From the NCBI GenBank assembly GCA_036245805.1, contig BTRK01000005.1, positions 15,476,984 to 15,540,983 of the forward strand: 64,000 nt of DNA, given 5' to 3'. Numbering within the stretch: the stretch's first letter is position 1; the number at the start of each line of letters is the position of its first letter. The notes beneath the pieces are model-generated. The model worked only from the letters and a program-made list of their open reading frames with translations, made no database searches and was not told the DNA's origin. A program made the position numbers and the translations under genes. Below are positions 34,611 to 46,858 of the stretch, one piece after another. This stretch comes from Pristionchus mayeri. Its lineage: Eukaryota > Nematoda > Chromadorea > Rhabditida > Neodiplogasteridae.

Positions 34611-37600
34611 TCGCAAAATCCTTTGAGTGGGAGGATCTTTCGGTCTCCCATTCGTGCAATATTTGCCTGCTTTGCATACGAAGACCACTTTCACGGAGCC
34701 CTTGCCCATTGTTTTACTGAGTGGTGTTGGATCGTCCCATCCTATAATAGCCGTATAGATGTTATAGAGATCCTGCTTTGCTTAATCATTTTTCGATTCT
34801 TAATCATTTGTAAACGAAGCGTTCACAATTTGAGCTGCTTCTCACACTCTCGCTCCTCACCGTTCACATTATAAATAAGTAAATTGTTTCACCGGGGCTT
34901 TAATACGACACCATATCACGAAGAAATGAACGGGAAGAGGGAGCAATCCTAGTCTATCAACTAGCTGAGGGAGATTCCAATACACTTGATTACACTGAAA
35001 ATCCGAGGAAACCATTTGTTTGACAGGTGTGATAGAAGGGATTCCGTATAGTTCGAATCGTTGCGATACAATTGAAAAGAGCCAAATTTCCGCATCGCTC
35101 ATACGTGACTAACCTCACACTCCGTTCTTGTATCGCCTTTAAAAACAAGGAATTCCTCCGTTTGATACGAATGTGCCGAAAAGAGGAGTAGAATGGTCTT
35201 CCCGGTGCTGTCTTTTGGCATTCCGTCAATCAAAATGAACAATCTTCCGTCAATCAAAATGAACATCAAAATGAATCTTCCGTCAATCAAAATGAACAAG
35301 ATTGCACGTGAAACAATGACTGTAGAGTGATTTTGAAATGTCTCTACGAAATGTTAATTGTGACTTATTGGAAGTAAACAAACGATAGTTGACGTACTTC
35401 CCGGCAATATCGTATATTATTTAGTATTTAACACAAATTTTAAAAGGCTTCTCACACTGCATCTGCAGTGGAAGTTGATTACATTGCCATTCAGTCGGCC
35501 ATATGAGTGATCCTGAATTGGAAAATATCTGATTCGTAAGCACTTTACGGTAAGCTGTTGAAACTCGAGATGGAATATATAGCCTCAAGAACTTACCGGA
35601 GGGACAGGCACTTCTTTTCCATTGCCAATGATTTTCTGGTAATTTTCCACCCCGTCGCTCGTAAAGTGCACGAGATGGATGTTGTCGCGAATCATTCCAT
35701 TTCGAAGCACCTTTTGGCTTCCAAAGTCTCCCCCTCTGCTCGTATCTCATCTGCCTCAGCCGCCTCTGGGTTGTCCACGGGCAAACTGCTGAAAATACAT
35801 GCCAATAAATATATTAGGTTGGTGCAAAAGTTTCTCCCTAAAATATTTTTTAATCGTTTTCTAGCCATCTTTGCCTGACTTTAATTTCCGTTTAACATTA
35901 GTAGTGGGCACATAGGTAGATTATATATGCAGGATCAATTCAATTCTGGAAAGCATATTACGGGAATAAATAATGAAAATGTCAAAATGTCGAAATATTA
36001 CGATTATTAGGTTACTTTTCTGGACCCTACCATTTGAATAAGATCTAGCAATTGATTCTGCTCACTTGATGAGTAAGTAATAACACTCAAGTTGGTCATT
36101 CAGAATATCACACAATATCCGACTTTCAAAAGGCGTTGCAAGCTGGGAATTAGAAAAAGTGCTGATTTCGTTGAAATTTTGCTTTATCATGCTGCTGTTC
36201 ACAAATGGATAGCTGTAGCCACCTCAAGTTTAAGGGTAATATTAAGGCTAGCGAGAACTACATTGTCCTCAACAATATGGCTTTTCGAGACAATGACTAA
36301 ACATTCGGGGCTATGAAAAAGTAATTCTGTAGAAATTGATCTCGCGGAAATATCTAATTAGACGCTCATCTCAACTTGGCATGACGGCACACTGATACTG
36401 AATTACATTCACGAGCATGCCCAGATATCATACTTTACACTGGTATGATGACTAACCCCTATCTCTTTTCTCCACTCAGCTATGACCTTATAAACATTCA
36501 GTTTGAAATGCAATTTTACGAAACTGGAGAGATTGCTGTATCGACGCTGCTAATTGTGGAGAACTGGGACACGGCTTGTTATAAAGAGTATTCATGTACC
36601 CTTATATTGCAAAAGACCGTATGAGGATTGACCAACATTGGATGTCAGGGAAAGCAAAAATGTAAATTTACGAAAAAAGGGAGAAACTTTTACACCAACC
36701 TGATATCATGCGTATTGCGAGCCAGTACTTGCATTTTGCAAAATATATTCAATTATTGTCATCCTTATTTTGACTCATATAATGATGTGTACTAGAGACC
36801 GCCAAACGATTGGCCAATCGAATATTGAAATAACTATTCAATTGACCCAATCGAATATCCTTTGTCATTCAAATAGTCACTCTCCCTATCATTTCAATAT
36901 TCGATTCATTTTCATTCTACGTCTCTCCTCGTATTAGTCAATATGTGATTGCTCAATCAAATAAATTTTATTCGATTGGCCGGTCATTCGAATAACGATA
37001 ATTTCGAATAACACCTCATTTCTAGTCATTCGCATATCGAATATATTTGATTGGCGGTCTCTAATGTGTACATAAACGAAAATATTCTTAGAATTAGATA
37101 AGTAACAACAATAGCAAAATTTTAAAATATACTTTGAATGAAATAATTACAGAATTTACTATGTCGTTTGATATAAAAATTACCCACGATGATGATTGGC
37201 GCTCCGAGTGAGTATCTCGTGTCTCCATCAGTTAAAGGACCTTGTTTCAACTCTTCCTGAAAATAAAATCATTAGAAGCTGGATTGATTTTATGATGATG
37301 TTTGCGTAAGAATATGGTAATTGCAGGTACTATATGCTTATAAAAATGTAAACTTTAGCTCGATTCTGTCATTTCGAAATCTTTGCACCACCCTTACAGC
37401 GAACTCGTTTCACTGTCAAAAATGTGCATAGTCAAATACTTTTCTTTCCTCTCGACTTCTATTGCAAAGAATTGATACTTACAATCAGGACTGTTTCGCC
37501 ATTTAGTAGTAAGTGGTGTCCACGCAGCATCACACCACTGTCGTTCATTTTCCGCACAACTTCTGTCGTTCTACGGCAAGGTCGAAGAAGATCCTTTACT

Positions 37601-38398
37601 TCTTCACACACCATTTCAGACAAGTATCCGAATAGCTGTTGGTGACCTCTCTTTTCTATCAGTATCTCGTAGTCCTCGTTCTTATTGCGGTTGTAGAACT
37701 GAAATAAATTTACAAATAATGAGACGGAATTCACTTTAAAAAGATAAATAATTATATCGCGTTTTTAAGTGGATTTCAGTATTGGTTTTAACACCATTTC
37801 ATACGAGAAAGAAGCTACAAAATCGAAATGCAACTGAAAAAAATTTCCCGATTTCCTCGTCTAAATACTAAGTTGTTGTATTCATTCGTATTATAAATGA
37901 ATCTATTGTGTAGTCGCCTGTCCCGTACTCCAAGAGCAAAGAGGGAACCAAGCTTTATCGCAGGGCAAGAGAGAGCAACCGCTCAATACAAGAGAAACGG
38001 GGAAGAAGGACGAGAGGAGGAGAGACAGACCTGTTTACCTCTCTATGGACGGAATATGATAATAGGCATGAGCAGACAGCTAAGGTGTCTGGGGAATACG
38101 GTAACAGAGGGGAGGGAATCCCTCTCAATATAACAGAATCTATCCCGGATAAGACGAAGTCTTCCTGCTTCTCGATTTTCCCATATCCCGTACCCAGACA
38201 TCGCCCCCCCCCCCCTCCTTCCCCGCCCCGCCACGCCCTCCACATCACATTTACCTCTCGGTTCTCCCTTCGTTGAGCTTCCGTATATTTTTTTCTGGCT
38301 GCATTTCGTATGACAGTGATCGTCTCTTTAGCTTTTCTAATCGGGCCTTTCTTTATCGCTTTCGCGATTTTCTTCGCACCCGTCGCCACCGCTTTAAT
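34611..38398 (-). CDS. Gene family X, copy C (unknown function)
   Basis: Exons recognised by comparison with A and B, in transcript order: 38398-38255 (basic, KKGPIRKAKETI), 37698-37483 (72 codons; IEKRGHQQLFGYLSEMVCEE...LLLNGETVLI), 37256-37184 (LKQGPLTDGDTRYSLGAPII), about 35700-35597 (HLVHFTSDGVENYQKIIGNG), about 35513-35433 (DHSYGRLNGNVINFHCRCS) and 34741-34611 (VKVVFVCKAGKYCTNGRPKD). No lesion is evident in these, making it the best candidate for a live member. The start codon and last exon were not found with confidence. The 37184-35790 intron holds a mariner-end element. Function is unknown. The conserved HFTS, C.C and Y/F-CT.GRP motifs are the parts to search with. Confidence 0.45.
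35814..36703. mobile_element. Mariner-end non-autonomous element
   Basis: Terminal inverted repeats of 26 bp: TTAGGTTGGTGCAAAAGTTT on the left, and the right end reversed reads TCAGGTTGGTGTAAAAGTTT. TA is found outside both ends (35812-35813 and 36704-36705). The ends are of the mariner type. The 0.8-kb interior has no transposase. It lies in an intron of family X copy C. A single matching end occurs at 38824-38850. Confidence 0.75.
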
Positions 38399-38431
38399 CT
38401 AAAAATATCATTTTTTATACATATCCCTTTC

Positions 38432-38732
38432 CCTGACAAGGGGCACCCAAAAGTCACCGCTGATCAATCAGAAATTTTTCAATGCAAGGTTGTAGATACC
38501 GGTAAGACATATCGTAAGCTACTTTCAGAATTTTCCGCACTGATCTACGAAGGGTCGATAATCAATATTCATGAGATAGTGGTTTGCATGATCTAATTAT
38601 CGATTATGGACCAGTAGATCAGTGCGGCAAATTCTGAAACTTGCTTATGATATGTCTCACCGGTATCTACAACCTTGCATAGATAAACTTCTGATCGGTC
38701 AGCGGTGACTTTCGGGTGTCCCTTGTGAGAAT
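38432..38732. mobile_element. Fold-back MITE with ~120-bp inverted ends
   Basis: Starts ctgacaaggggcacccaaaa and ends with the imperfect inverse (...gggtgtcccttgtgag). The arms stay paired through gcaaggttgtagataccgg and ccgcactgatctac. The short loop holds no gene. Confidence 0.65.
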
Positions 38733-38935
38733 CAGAGCTGGAACAGGAAAAAAATTTCAATGCTGGCGAGTATCAGTTTTCTGACCTGCATAATTAAACG
38801 TATGAATGAGGCAACACTATTATTTATTAGGTTGATGCAAAAGTTTCTCCCTTTTTCAAGCCAAATACTTTCTGACTTCTCCTACATTTCCAGGACAGAA
38901 TGGGAGAGTATGGTAAGATTGAAGAGCAGAGAAGG

Positions 38936-39130
38936 GCACGGTAGGAGGGAAGAGGACGCGGATACGGTAGGAGAGGAGTGAAGAGATTGGTGATACGGTA
39001 GGAGAGGAGGGAAGAGATTGGGGATACGGTAGGAGAGGAGGGAAGAGATTGGGGATACGGTAGGAGAGGAGGGAAGAGATTGGGGATACGGTAGTAGAGG
39101 GGGGAAGATATTGGGGATACGGTAGGATGG
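38936..39130. repeat. 31-bp minisatellite
   Basis: About six units of 31 bp with consensus gaagagattggggatacggt plus aggagaggagg, drifting at both ends. It lies inside the dispersed repeat shared with 8440-8800, where the same motif occurs about once, so the array expanded locally. Confidence 0.75.
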
Positions 39131-39389
39131 CGGGGATACTCACGGTTGAGGAGGGGGAGCGCCCAGCGTTGTATGCCAATGTTGAGGGAGAGACCAGTCG
39201 TCTCGATAAAAGAGATGAGAAATGAGGAGAGAGAACAGACGAGTCCATTTTATAATGAGAGAGGAGGAACGAGAAAGTGGAGGGAGACAGGAGTGCATCT
39301 CCATTGCACTCGACGATGAAGATAAATGAGAGGATTAGAGATGGTAAACATCGAAGATCAATAGATCGATGATTGGCGGTCAATAATAA

Positions 39390-41200
39390 AATGAGTAACC
39401 GAATTCAGTGTTGCGTGCTGATCGCAGCAAAGTTCACGACCCGCGGAACCCTTTTCCCAATTCCCTGACCTTTTTCAATCGATGAATGGGGCAAACATTT
39501 TATCAGGGAATCAATCGATGGGAGAGAGACGAACAAGGACGACGAACTATTTCCATTCAGACCACGACGCGTGCTCGAGTCGCCGCATCCACGCTCATCA
39601 ATCCCTGAGTATCGAGAATGAATGATGCAGAGAAGAGAATATTCTCACCTGCACAATTTCGCCGATCCACTTCTTAGCTGAATTTAAGTTAAGACGCTGA
39701 TCCGTGCTTCAAAGAAGACCAGTTTGAGGGGAGCTCATTAAGGGAGAGAGGCAAACGCGAAACTCCGCCTCCTCGCCCTCCCTCTTCTCGCATGTTTCTG
39801 CCCCGGCGTGTGTAGAGAGCAGCGCGCCTACGCGAGAGTGCGGGCGTACCCCTCATTCGACTCACCTTACTAGGGTGAGGCGCATCCGGGAAATGGCAAA
39901 GCTCTGCCCCAATTTTTGGTGATTTGAATGAGAGAGGGGCGCGATAGGCCCCGCCCCCTCTCTCCCTGGGCTCGATTTTTTGCCTCTCTCCGCTGGCAGC
40001 TTTTCACATAGTTTTTGTGCCCTAGCGCGATTCTGGGATTAGATATCAACAAACGGACAAAAACATGACCTTATTTTGATCACAATGGTCAGTTTGAGCA
40101 TAGTTGGAATGGTAGAACTGTATTTCCGCTATGCCCGTTGTGGTCCCTAATCATAGTACTCCTTTGTAGCAAAATTTGGCAAAACGTAAAATGCGAAGAA
40201 TGAATCATCAGAGTATCTTACAAGCTGCGAATCTGAAGGAATTTGTCGCCACCGGTGGAACTAGGTCGTAGAACCCAAACAAATTAGAACCAAAAAGTGT
40301 CCTTGTTTCAACAAAATCAACGTTTTCAGCGTGCGAATGAATCGTAATAATACTGTGGGAATGATTCTTTGTTGGCTCTCTAGCTGAACGTTCCACAATG
40401 TAATTGTTGGATTCAGTCATTGAAAAAATAAATGAAGGCGGCCATAAGTAGAAATAAGAAATTTATAAAAAAAAATGTGTTGCCGTTTGTTTGTGTTGAT
40501 GAATCGTATGAGTCTCTCCAAACCACACACTCTCTCGTCGATCAGAGTGGGTTAGAGAGAGTGTGTGATATGGAGAGAGCGAGACCATTGCTCATTGTGT
40601 TGTTAGTTCCTGCGAGGATTCCTGTGAACGTTGGCTTCATGCGCCGCAGGTCAATGAACGCGGGAGAGCATGCAAGTAGGAGAGAGCCAGACGAATTCGG
40701 GTGCATTTTGTATTCAATAATATTTACTCCATACGCATCCTACTACGCATCGACACATTCATTGGCCTTCATACAGGTGCGTGGTTCGAGGCCTATGATG
40801 ATTCACCCATCACGACTCTACTTTCCCCGACTTAGACTTCGATAAATAACAAAATAACAAGGCGTTATGCTGGGAAATTCTTCTCAGAATCGTCTATTCT
40901 GCTCCTTCCCCGTGCTCTCTAGTCACAAGATCACAATGATTCTTTGGAATTCATTCAGAAGCAGAGCTTGACTCAACATGAATTCGAGAAACGATACCAC
41001 GCTCTCTTCATTCTCTCTGACCCACTCTCTAGTGGATCGGTAAGAGAATATTTTGAATGAATTATAAGCTTCATCACATCATGACGACTAGAGTCTTCAG
41101 ATACACCTTTCTACTCCTCCAAACACAATATCTCCACCATTACGCTATTATTATATCAATGTTCCTCGTAATGTTGCTCCATGTATATATATATATATAT
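39390..41200. other. Stretch with repeats but no recognised gene
   Basis: Contains the second copy of the 20030-20325 repeat (39870-40165) and a hairpin at about 40510-40585 (gagtctctcc...cacacactctctc against its inverse). A gccccggcgtgtgtagagagcagcgcgcc block (about 39800) recurs at about 48258. The ORF at 40432-40845 spans the hairpin and is not convincing. Confidence 0.4.
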
Positions 41201-41208
41201 ATATATCA

Positions 41209-41520
41209 AATCATATTTATCCTGACGTCAGGCACAATGGTCCTGCAGGAGGGTGACTTCAGTGTGGAGGGAATGGGGATCTTCGGTCTCAGAGCGTCGT
41301 TAGGTCAAGGGATGGGATCTTCTTTGGCTTCTCTGGTCAACTGTAGGGACGATCGTGACGGATCTCCGTTGAGCATCGAAGTAGATCATCCTGCCGCCGA
41401 ACACCTGACTTGCGCCGGTTAGGAACTCACAACGCAGACAGCGGGGCTTTCTTGACGGTAGATCACTCGAGACGATGGGAATCCGTCCGTGCTCCTCCTC
41501 TTGAAGTGTACCAAGTAGGC
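41209..41520 (+). repeat. Repeat unit matching the insertion at 44353-44671
   Basis: Begins beside a (ta)n run (41178-41205) with catatttatcctgacgtcagg and continues through ggtcctgcaggaggg to cttgaagtgtacc. The same sequence lies inverted at 44353-44671, bounded there by a target duplication. A second (ta)n hairpin at 41640-41705 separates it from the LINE. Confidence 0.6.
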
Positions 41521-41789
41521 GATACTCTCCGGGTTGCCCAAGCTGACGGGAGAGGATTCCCCAAACTAGGTCGGAAAAGAGCGGGGTCAGGGACGACCGC
41601 CCATCACGAGCGCTAGAATGGAGAAATGGAGAAATGGAGAAATTTCTATATATATATATATATAGAAATAGCATAAATATATATATATATATTTATGCTA
41701 TTTCGTTCGAAATAACGTTAACAAAATTGAAATAGAATAGGCAAGTAATGACAGTTACAGTGAGGAGTGGACAATGGGGTCAGGGGGAT

Positions 41790-43530
41790 CTACTCAGGGG
41801 AACTGGCTTGATTCTCGGAATTTACTAAAAGCCTTGCCGCTCTTGGAAAGAAGCTATTGTGTCTGTAGGTGTGGTTCGATCCAGGATTATTGAAGTTCAT
41901 GCCGTTTCGAGTGTAGTAAATTTTGAAATAATGTGGTTTTCGATTGGAAATACTATATTTGCCTCGGATGAGGTTTTTGGCTACTCTCATATCAATCGCC
42001 ATTCTACGCTTCTCTAGGGACTCAATGCCTAGTTTCTTGTTACGATCGAGAGCGGTGGGCATGTTTTCCCATGTATGGTTAAAGCAGCGCATAAATAAAC
42101 GTCGTGTGAAGTAGTTTTGTACCTTCTCGAGTTCCTTTTTATCTTTATTTTGGTACGGGTTGAAGACGGAGGAAGCGCTTTCTAAAATCGGTCTAATATA
42201 CATTGAGTACGTTTTAAGAAGTACTTCTATATTTTTGGTTCGTAGTGCTCTGAGGATAGTGTGGCAGGCAGTTTTGGCTTTAGTGGATACGGTTGAACAG
42301 TGGTCGGAAAAAGAAAGGTTTTTCTGGATAACGAAACCAAGGTCTTTCACTTTTTCTTTCTGTTCAAGAGTTGTGGTTCCTATAGTGCATGTTCGCTTAG
42401 CATTCGCTCTACCTAGGTGTAATGAGTTACACTTATGCGCAGCAAGCGGGAGTTGCCACTCTTCAGACCAGTTTACGATAGTGTCAATCGCAGCTTGTAG
42501 AGGGGCAGGCGAATTTCCCTTTCTAAAGGATCGATATATTTTTATGTCATCGGCATACATTCTTGCAACGACTCCGTGGTTATGAACTAGGGCAGGAATT
42601 TCTGAGGTGTAAATAAGAAATAGCAAAGGGCCTAAGACTGAACCCTGTGGAACGCCGCTAGTTACAGGCATCGAGGTAGAAAGCACATCTCTTACTCTCA
42701 CTTGGAATGATCTATGTGTGAGATATCCTGTTATCCAGTTGATTGTATTATCGGAGAGGCCTATGGTGGTGAGCTTGAGTTTTAGCTTGGGATGAGAGAC
42801 TCTATCAAATGCTTTTGCAAAATCAAAATAGATAACGTCAACTGGTTTCCCATCACTAATAGAGGCTGTCCAGTGTTCGAGGACTTCGAGCATTTGAAGT
42901 TCATGCGATCGTTTCTTGCGGAATCCGTATTGCTCATCGGGGAAAATATCTAATTGTTCACAATGGGTGATAATGGATTTACACAAAATGCGCTCAAAAA
43001 CTCGACAAAAGAAGGATGTAATTGAGATGGGCCTGTAGTTTAGGGGATTGGAAAAGGGGGGTGATTTCTTAACTGGGGTTACAATGGAATGTCTCCAATG
43101 GGCGGGGACCGTTCCAGATTGATATGAGTTCCTAAAAATGATTTCAAGTGCTTCAGAAATAGGTACAGCAATTCGTTTTATGAAGCTTAGGTCAATGTTC
43201 TCAGGGGTTTTACAGGAGGAGCGTTTCCATTTTTCAATAATAGCACAGATTTCATGCCTAGGAAACTGGGGTTCTTCGTAATTACCAAGTTGAGGGAGGT
43301 TTTGACTAATTGGCATTTTTACATCATCGATGGTGAACACGCTAACAAAAGTTTCGGCAAGTAAGTTTGCTTTACCTAAGTCATCCATTACTAAAGTGCC
43401 ATTAGCTCTCTTTAGGCCTTCTACTCCCTTGGATTTATTAGAACAACGTTTCATAAAACGAAAGAACTTGTTCTTATCATCGCTTTCGATCACTTTTTTC
43501 TCGATGGTTTTATGATATCGTTGTAACTCT
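41790..43530 (-). pseudogene. Non-LTR (LINE) reverse transcriptase, 5'-truncated
   Basis: A 567-residue minus-strand ORF covers the whole RT domain. Motifs are HWRHSIVTPVKK, NYRPISITSFFCRVFERIL, DEQYGFRKKRS, VDVIYFDFAKAFDRVSH (first Asp), SGVPQGSVLGPLLFLIYTS and the catalytic MYADDIKIY. A C-terminal tail follows (NTWENMP-like, RRLFMRC). This is CR1/jockey-like in style. Coding sense continues a little upstream in the same frame to about 43530, where a stop appears. The endonuclease domain is missing, as is usual for 5'-truncated LINE copies. The ORF is otherwise open, suggesting a fairly young insertion next to the serpin fragment. Confidence 0.8.
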
Positions 43531-43550
43531 TATGAAACTTTTTGTTTAGA

Positions 43551-43802
43551 ATCTCGAATTCATGCTCATCGTTCGGGTCGTTGCTGATCAAAATGCCCCA
43601 GTTCAATATCGAGTCTGTGGTCGATGGAAGGGTCACTCTCACCAAGATGGGCATCAGCCACCTTTTCGATGCTGCCAAACACGAGCTCACGGGAGTCAGT
43701 TTCTACACCAACCACGCGAGCTAGAATATACAACAAAATAATTTATTTTTTCAGATTTCTCACGATGAGGGATTGCACGTTGACAAGTTGATCCAGAAGA
43801 TA
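43551..43802 (+). pseudogene. Serpin fragment, interrupted by a transposon
   Basis: Two exons with a phase-0 junction. 43551-43694 contains LLIKMPQFNIES then LTKMGISHLFDAAKHELTG, the serpin signature around lPkFkiES...LxxlGixxxFdxxxAdLsGi. 43755-43802 contains ISHDEGLHVDKLIQK. That exon stops at a TA occupied by the palindromic element 43803-45480. Sequence after the element (45483 onward) continues the exon for about four codons and then offers a gtaagc donor. Serpins inhibit proteases by a reactive-centre loop, which would lie in later exons not found here. The LINE lies just upstream. Too little remains for a functional inhibitor. Confidence 0.7.
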
Positions 43803-45480
43803 CAGTCGCGCCGGAAAGTCATGGGACACTTTTTGAATTTGTTATAACTTTTTGCCCAGAAAATTCATTATTCTGGGACTAAGGTGTGATGTACCAAATT
43901 CATCAGACATTATGGTCATGGTATTACGGTATGACGTCATCGCATAGTTATTGCGTAGTGATGACGCAATCAATCTGCACTTTCTCAAAACGGCATTATT
44001 CTTACAAGTATTTTTTCCTGTTCGTCAAACTTTATATGTTTGGAGATATGACCGAGGCCTACCCAGAGTAAATTTTTGAAGGTGCTGCTCAGTCGCACAT
44101 TTGCTGCAGCGAAGCTGCAATAACAGGATCTGAAATTAGGAACTCGGCTTCTAGGGTAGCTAGGAACCCGTTCAAAGCATCAAAATGATCGCCATCATGA
44201 GTACACATGATCCTGAGAATATGAATACGATATCGCATAATTTGCCCTCAGGGCATGAAAAAATCACTTTTTTGCATGACCATTTTTTAGACATCCATAA
44301 CTTTACGGAAAAGTTTAGTAAAAATCTGATTTTTATCTAGTAATGTTCAAAACTTCAAGAGGTACACTTCAAGAGGAGGAGCACGGACAGATTCCCATCG
44401 TTTCGAGTGATCTACCGTCAAGAAAAGCCCCACTCAAGTCTGTGTTGTGAGTTCCTAACCGGCGCAAGTCAGGTGTTCGGCGGCAGGATGATCTACTTCA
44501 ATGCGCAACGGAGATCCGCCACGATCGTCCCTACAGTTGACCAGAGAAGCCAAAGAAGATCCCACCCCTTGACCTAACGACGCTCTGAGACCGAAGATCC
44601 CAATCCCCTCCACACCGAAGTTACCCTCCTGCAGGACCATTGTGCCTGACGTCAGGATAAATATGATATGAAATGTTCAAAATGTATTGAAGAACCGAAT
44701 TCCATCTTTTTAGAGCGATTGGATATCTTTCCGATCCGCGGTGTGCGTTTTTAGGAGGTATACTAGGGTCGGAAAACACCCTGTTTACGCACTCTCGTCG
44801 TCTGCACTCTCTCGCCCATAGCGGTAAACAAGGTGTTTCCCGACCCTAGTATACCTCCTAAAAACGCACACCGCGGATCGGAAAGATATCCAATCGCTCT
44901 AAAAAGATGGAATTCGGTTCTTCAATACATTTTGAACATTACTAGATAAAAATCAGATTTTTACTAAACTTTTCCGTAAAGTTATGGATGTCTAAAAAAT
45001 GGTCATGCAAAAAAGTGATTTTTTCATGCCCTGAGGGCAAATTATGCGATATCGTATTCATATTCTCAGGATCATGTGTACTCATGATGGCGATCATTTT
45101 GATGCTTTGAACGGGTTCCTAGCTACCCTAGAAGCCGAGTTCCTAATTTCAGATCCTGTTATTGCAGCTTCGCTGCAGCAAATGTGCGACTGAGCAGCAC
45201 CTTCAAAAATTTATTCTGGGTAGGCCTCGGTCATATCTCCAATCATATAAAGTTTGACGAACAGGAAAAAATACTTGTAAGAATAATGCCGTTTTGAAAA
45301 AGTGCAGATTGATTGCGTCATCACTACGCAATAATGGGGGCTATTTCGTCATATCCCAACATCATGATCATAATCTCCAATGAATTTGGTACATCATGCC
45401 TGGGTGCCAGGATGATACATTTCCTGGACAAAAAGTTATAGCAAATTTAAAAAGTGTCCCATGACTTTCCGGCGCGACTG
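43803..45480. mobile_element. Palindromic TA-flanked element, copy 2
   Basis: Starts CAGTCGCGCCGGAAAGTCAT and ends with the inverse, flanked by TA (43801-43802 and 45481-45482). The arms of roughly 0.7-0.8 kb meet near 44810 at a short hairpin (gtttacgcactctcg...agcggtaaac). It is related internally to 26446-27885 (gaggcctacccag, gctgcagc.aagctgcaa, tgccctcagggca). It interrupts a serpin exon. The left arm is split by a 319-bp insertion. Confidence 0.8.
44353..44671 (-). mobile_element. 319-bp nested insertion with 11-bp target duplication
   Basis: Flanked by aatgttcaaaa at 44342-44352 and again at 44672-44682. The opposite arm of the palindrome has the sequence once, uninterrupted. The inserted sequence is the inverse of 41209-41520 (about 90% or more alike by eye). 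An 11-bp duplication and no clear inverted ends suggest target-primed reverse transcription rather than a cut-and-paste transposon. Confidence 0.75.
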
Positions 45481-45739
45481 TACATATCGATGTAAGCCCA
45501 AGTTACTCGATTGTTGATCATTGGGCAACTATCAAAAGCTATACATTAGACATTGTGTATAACAAAAAAGCGACCATATCGTTGTGATATAATTAGATCT
45601 ACTACGGATGGCTTCGTGGGAAATAGTTTATAATAATAATAATTTATCTACGCTCGAGGCGCGACGATACCGTGAATACATTGTTCATTCTATGCAGTTT
45701 TCTATGCAGTTTGTTCATTCTATGCACTCTCCACCTGAC

Positions 45740-45747
<8 letters not shown>

Positions 45748-45793
<46 letters not shown>
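45748..45793. repeat. (GA)n microsatellite
   Basis: About 23 ga dinucleotides in a row. The surrounding 45483-46600 stretch contains no gene I can support. The frame that reads through the repeat is low-complexity. Confidence 0.9.
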
Positions 45794-45794
<1 letters not shown>

Positions 45795-46599
45795 TGCAGA
45801 ATCAGGAGACCGTTTCCTCCTCCCCTTATTAGAATCTCATGGATGTTTGCAGGTGAACACCTATGGAACTACGGCAGCTGCGGCTACGCTCAAGCGCTTC
45901 ACGCTCGGAATCGCGGATAAAAACGATCGTCATCGATCGCCCCTTCATCTTCATCCTCCTTCGTGATGAAGCCCCCCTCTTCATGGGCCAGTACGTATGA
46001 GTGCAGTGCCCTTCCCCCATTCCCACACTTTGTCCTTCTTTCTTCCCGTCGAATCAGAGTTGATCTGAGCCCCATCTTTGCTTTCACACTTACAAGTGTT
46101 AGTGCATCAGAAACAAGTTTTGCTCCCCTTTCTATTGTACGCCCTCATAGTTGTCAGGAATCATACACAAATTTTACTCGGACTAATGGAAATCGATTAT
46201 GGATAAATGCATTCATCAAAATATTTATTTTCACATTCTTCGAAGTGCGTGAAATATCAATCGCAAAAGTATGTTTGACTTTTTTCAATTGATCTCTCGA
46301 GTTCCAGATATTTTTCCGTTTCTCTCCACTCACAACGCTACCCTCGCAGAGTCTCCCTCTTACTTCATGTCATCCGCTCCAAGGGAGACCCCCATAATGC
46401 CCTAGGAAACGTCTATCCGGCATAAAAACACTGCCAGTGTTTCGTATGAAAGAAACACGGTTGTTTGTAATAAAGTAGGAGAAGAATCGAGAATAAAATT
46501 AGATTGCAATAAAGGAAGAAGGCACGATGGCTCACCTGGGCTCTCCCTCCCCCTCCCACTTCATCTCTGGCAGCATCCGTGATACGCGCGTGTTGCTGC

Positions 46600-46780
46600 T
46601 TCGCAATGAGGCACTGTGAAGGATCAGTCAAAATATTAGGTCAGTCAATCATCATGGAATGAGGTGCATAGTATTTAATCATGCTCACTTTTTCGGTCTC
46701 CCATTCTCCTCTCCCTGACGGCGATTCGTTCTGAACAGTAGACTAGATAATCAGCGAAAGAGAATAGTCGCATATACCGC
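46600..46780. repeat. Duplicated block shared with 51635-51760
   Basis: Both copies read catggaatgaggtgcatagtatttaa..., then ctcacttt.ttcggtct.cccattctcctc, and end with tagactagat/tactagatgacgat. On the minus strand the second copy reads LKVEEENGKTEE next to a possible donor, so the block may hold a small exon. This is not certain. Confidence 0.45.
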
Positions 46781-46858
46781 TTCCCTGCATTTACGTGATT
46801 ATCAAACTATTCTTGATTCTCCCTTAGCCATGTAGAAACTTCAAACACGTGTATCTCA

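Noticed and set aside
35680..35790. Coding reading LPVDNPEAAEADEIRAEG in family X copy C
   Set aside because: The reading is open but out of frame with the conserved HFTS block, and the copy A counterpart differs. The acceptor position is unclear.
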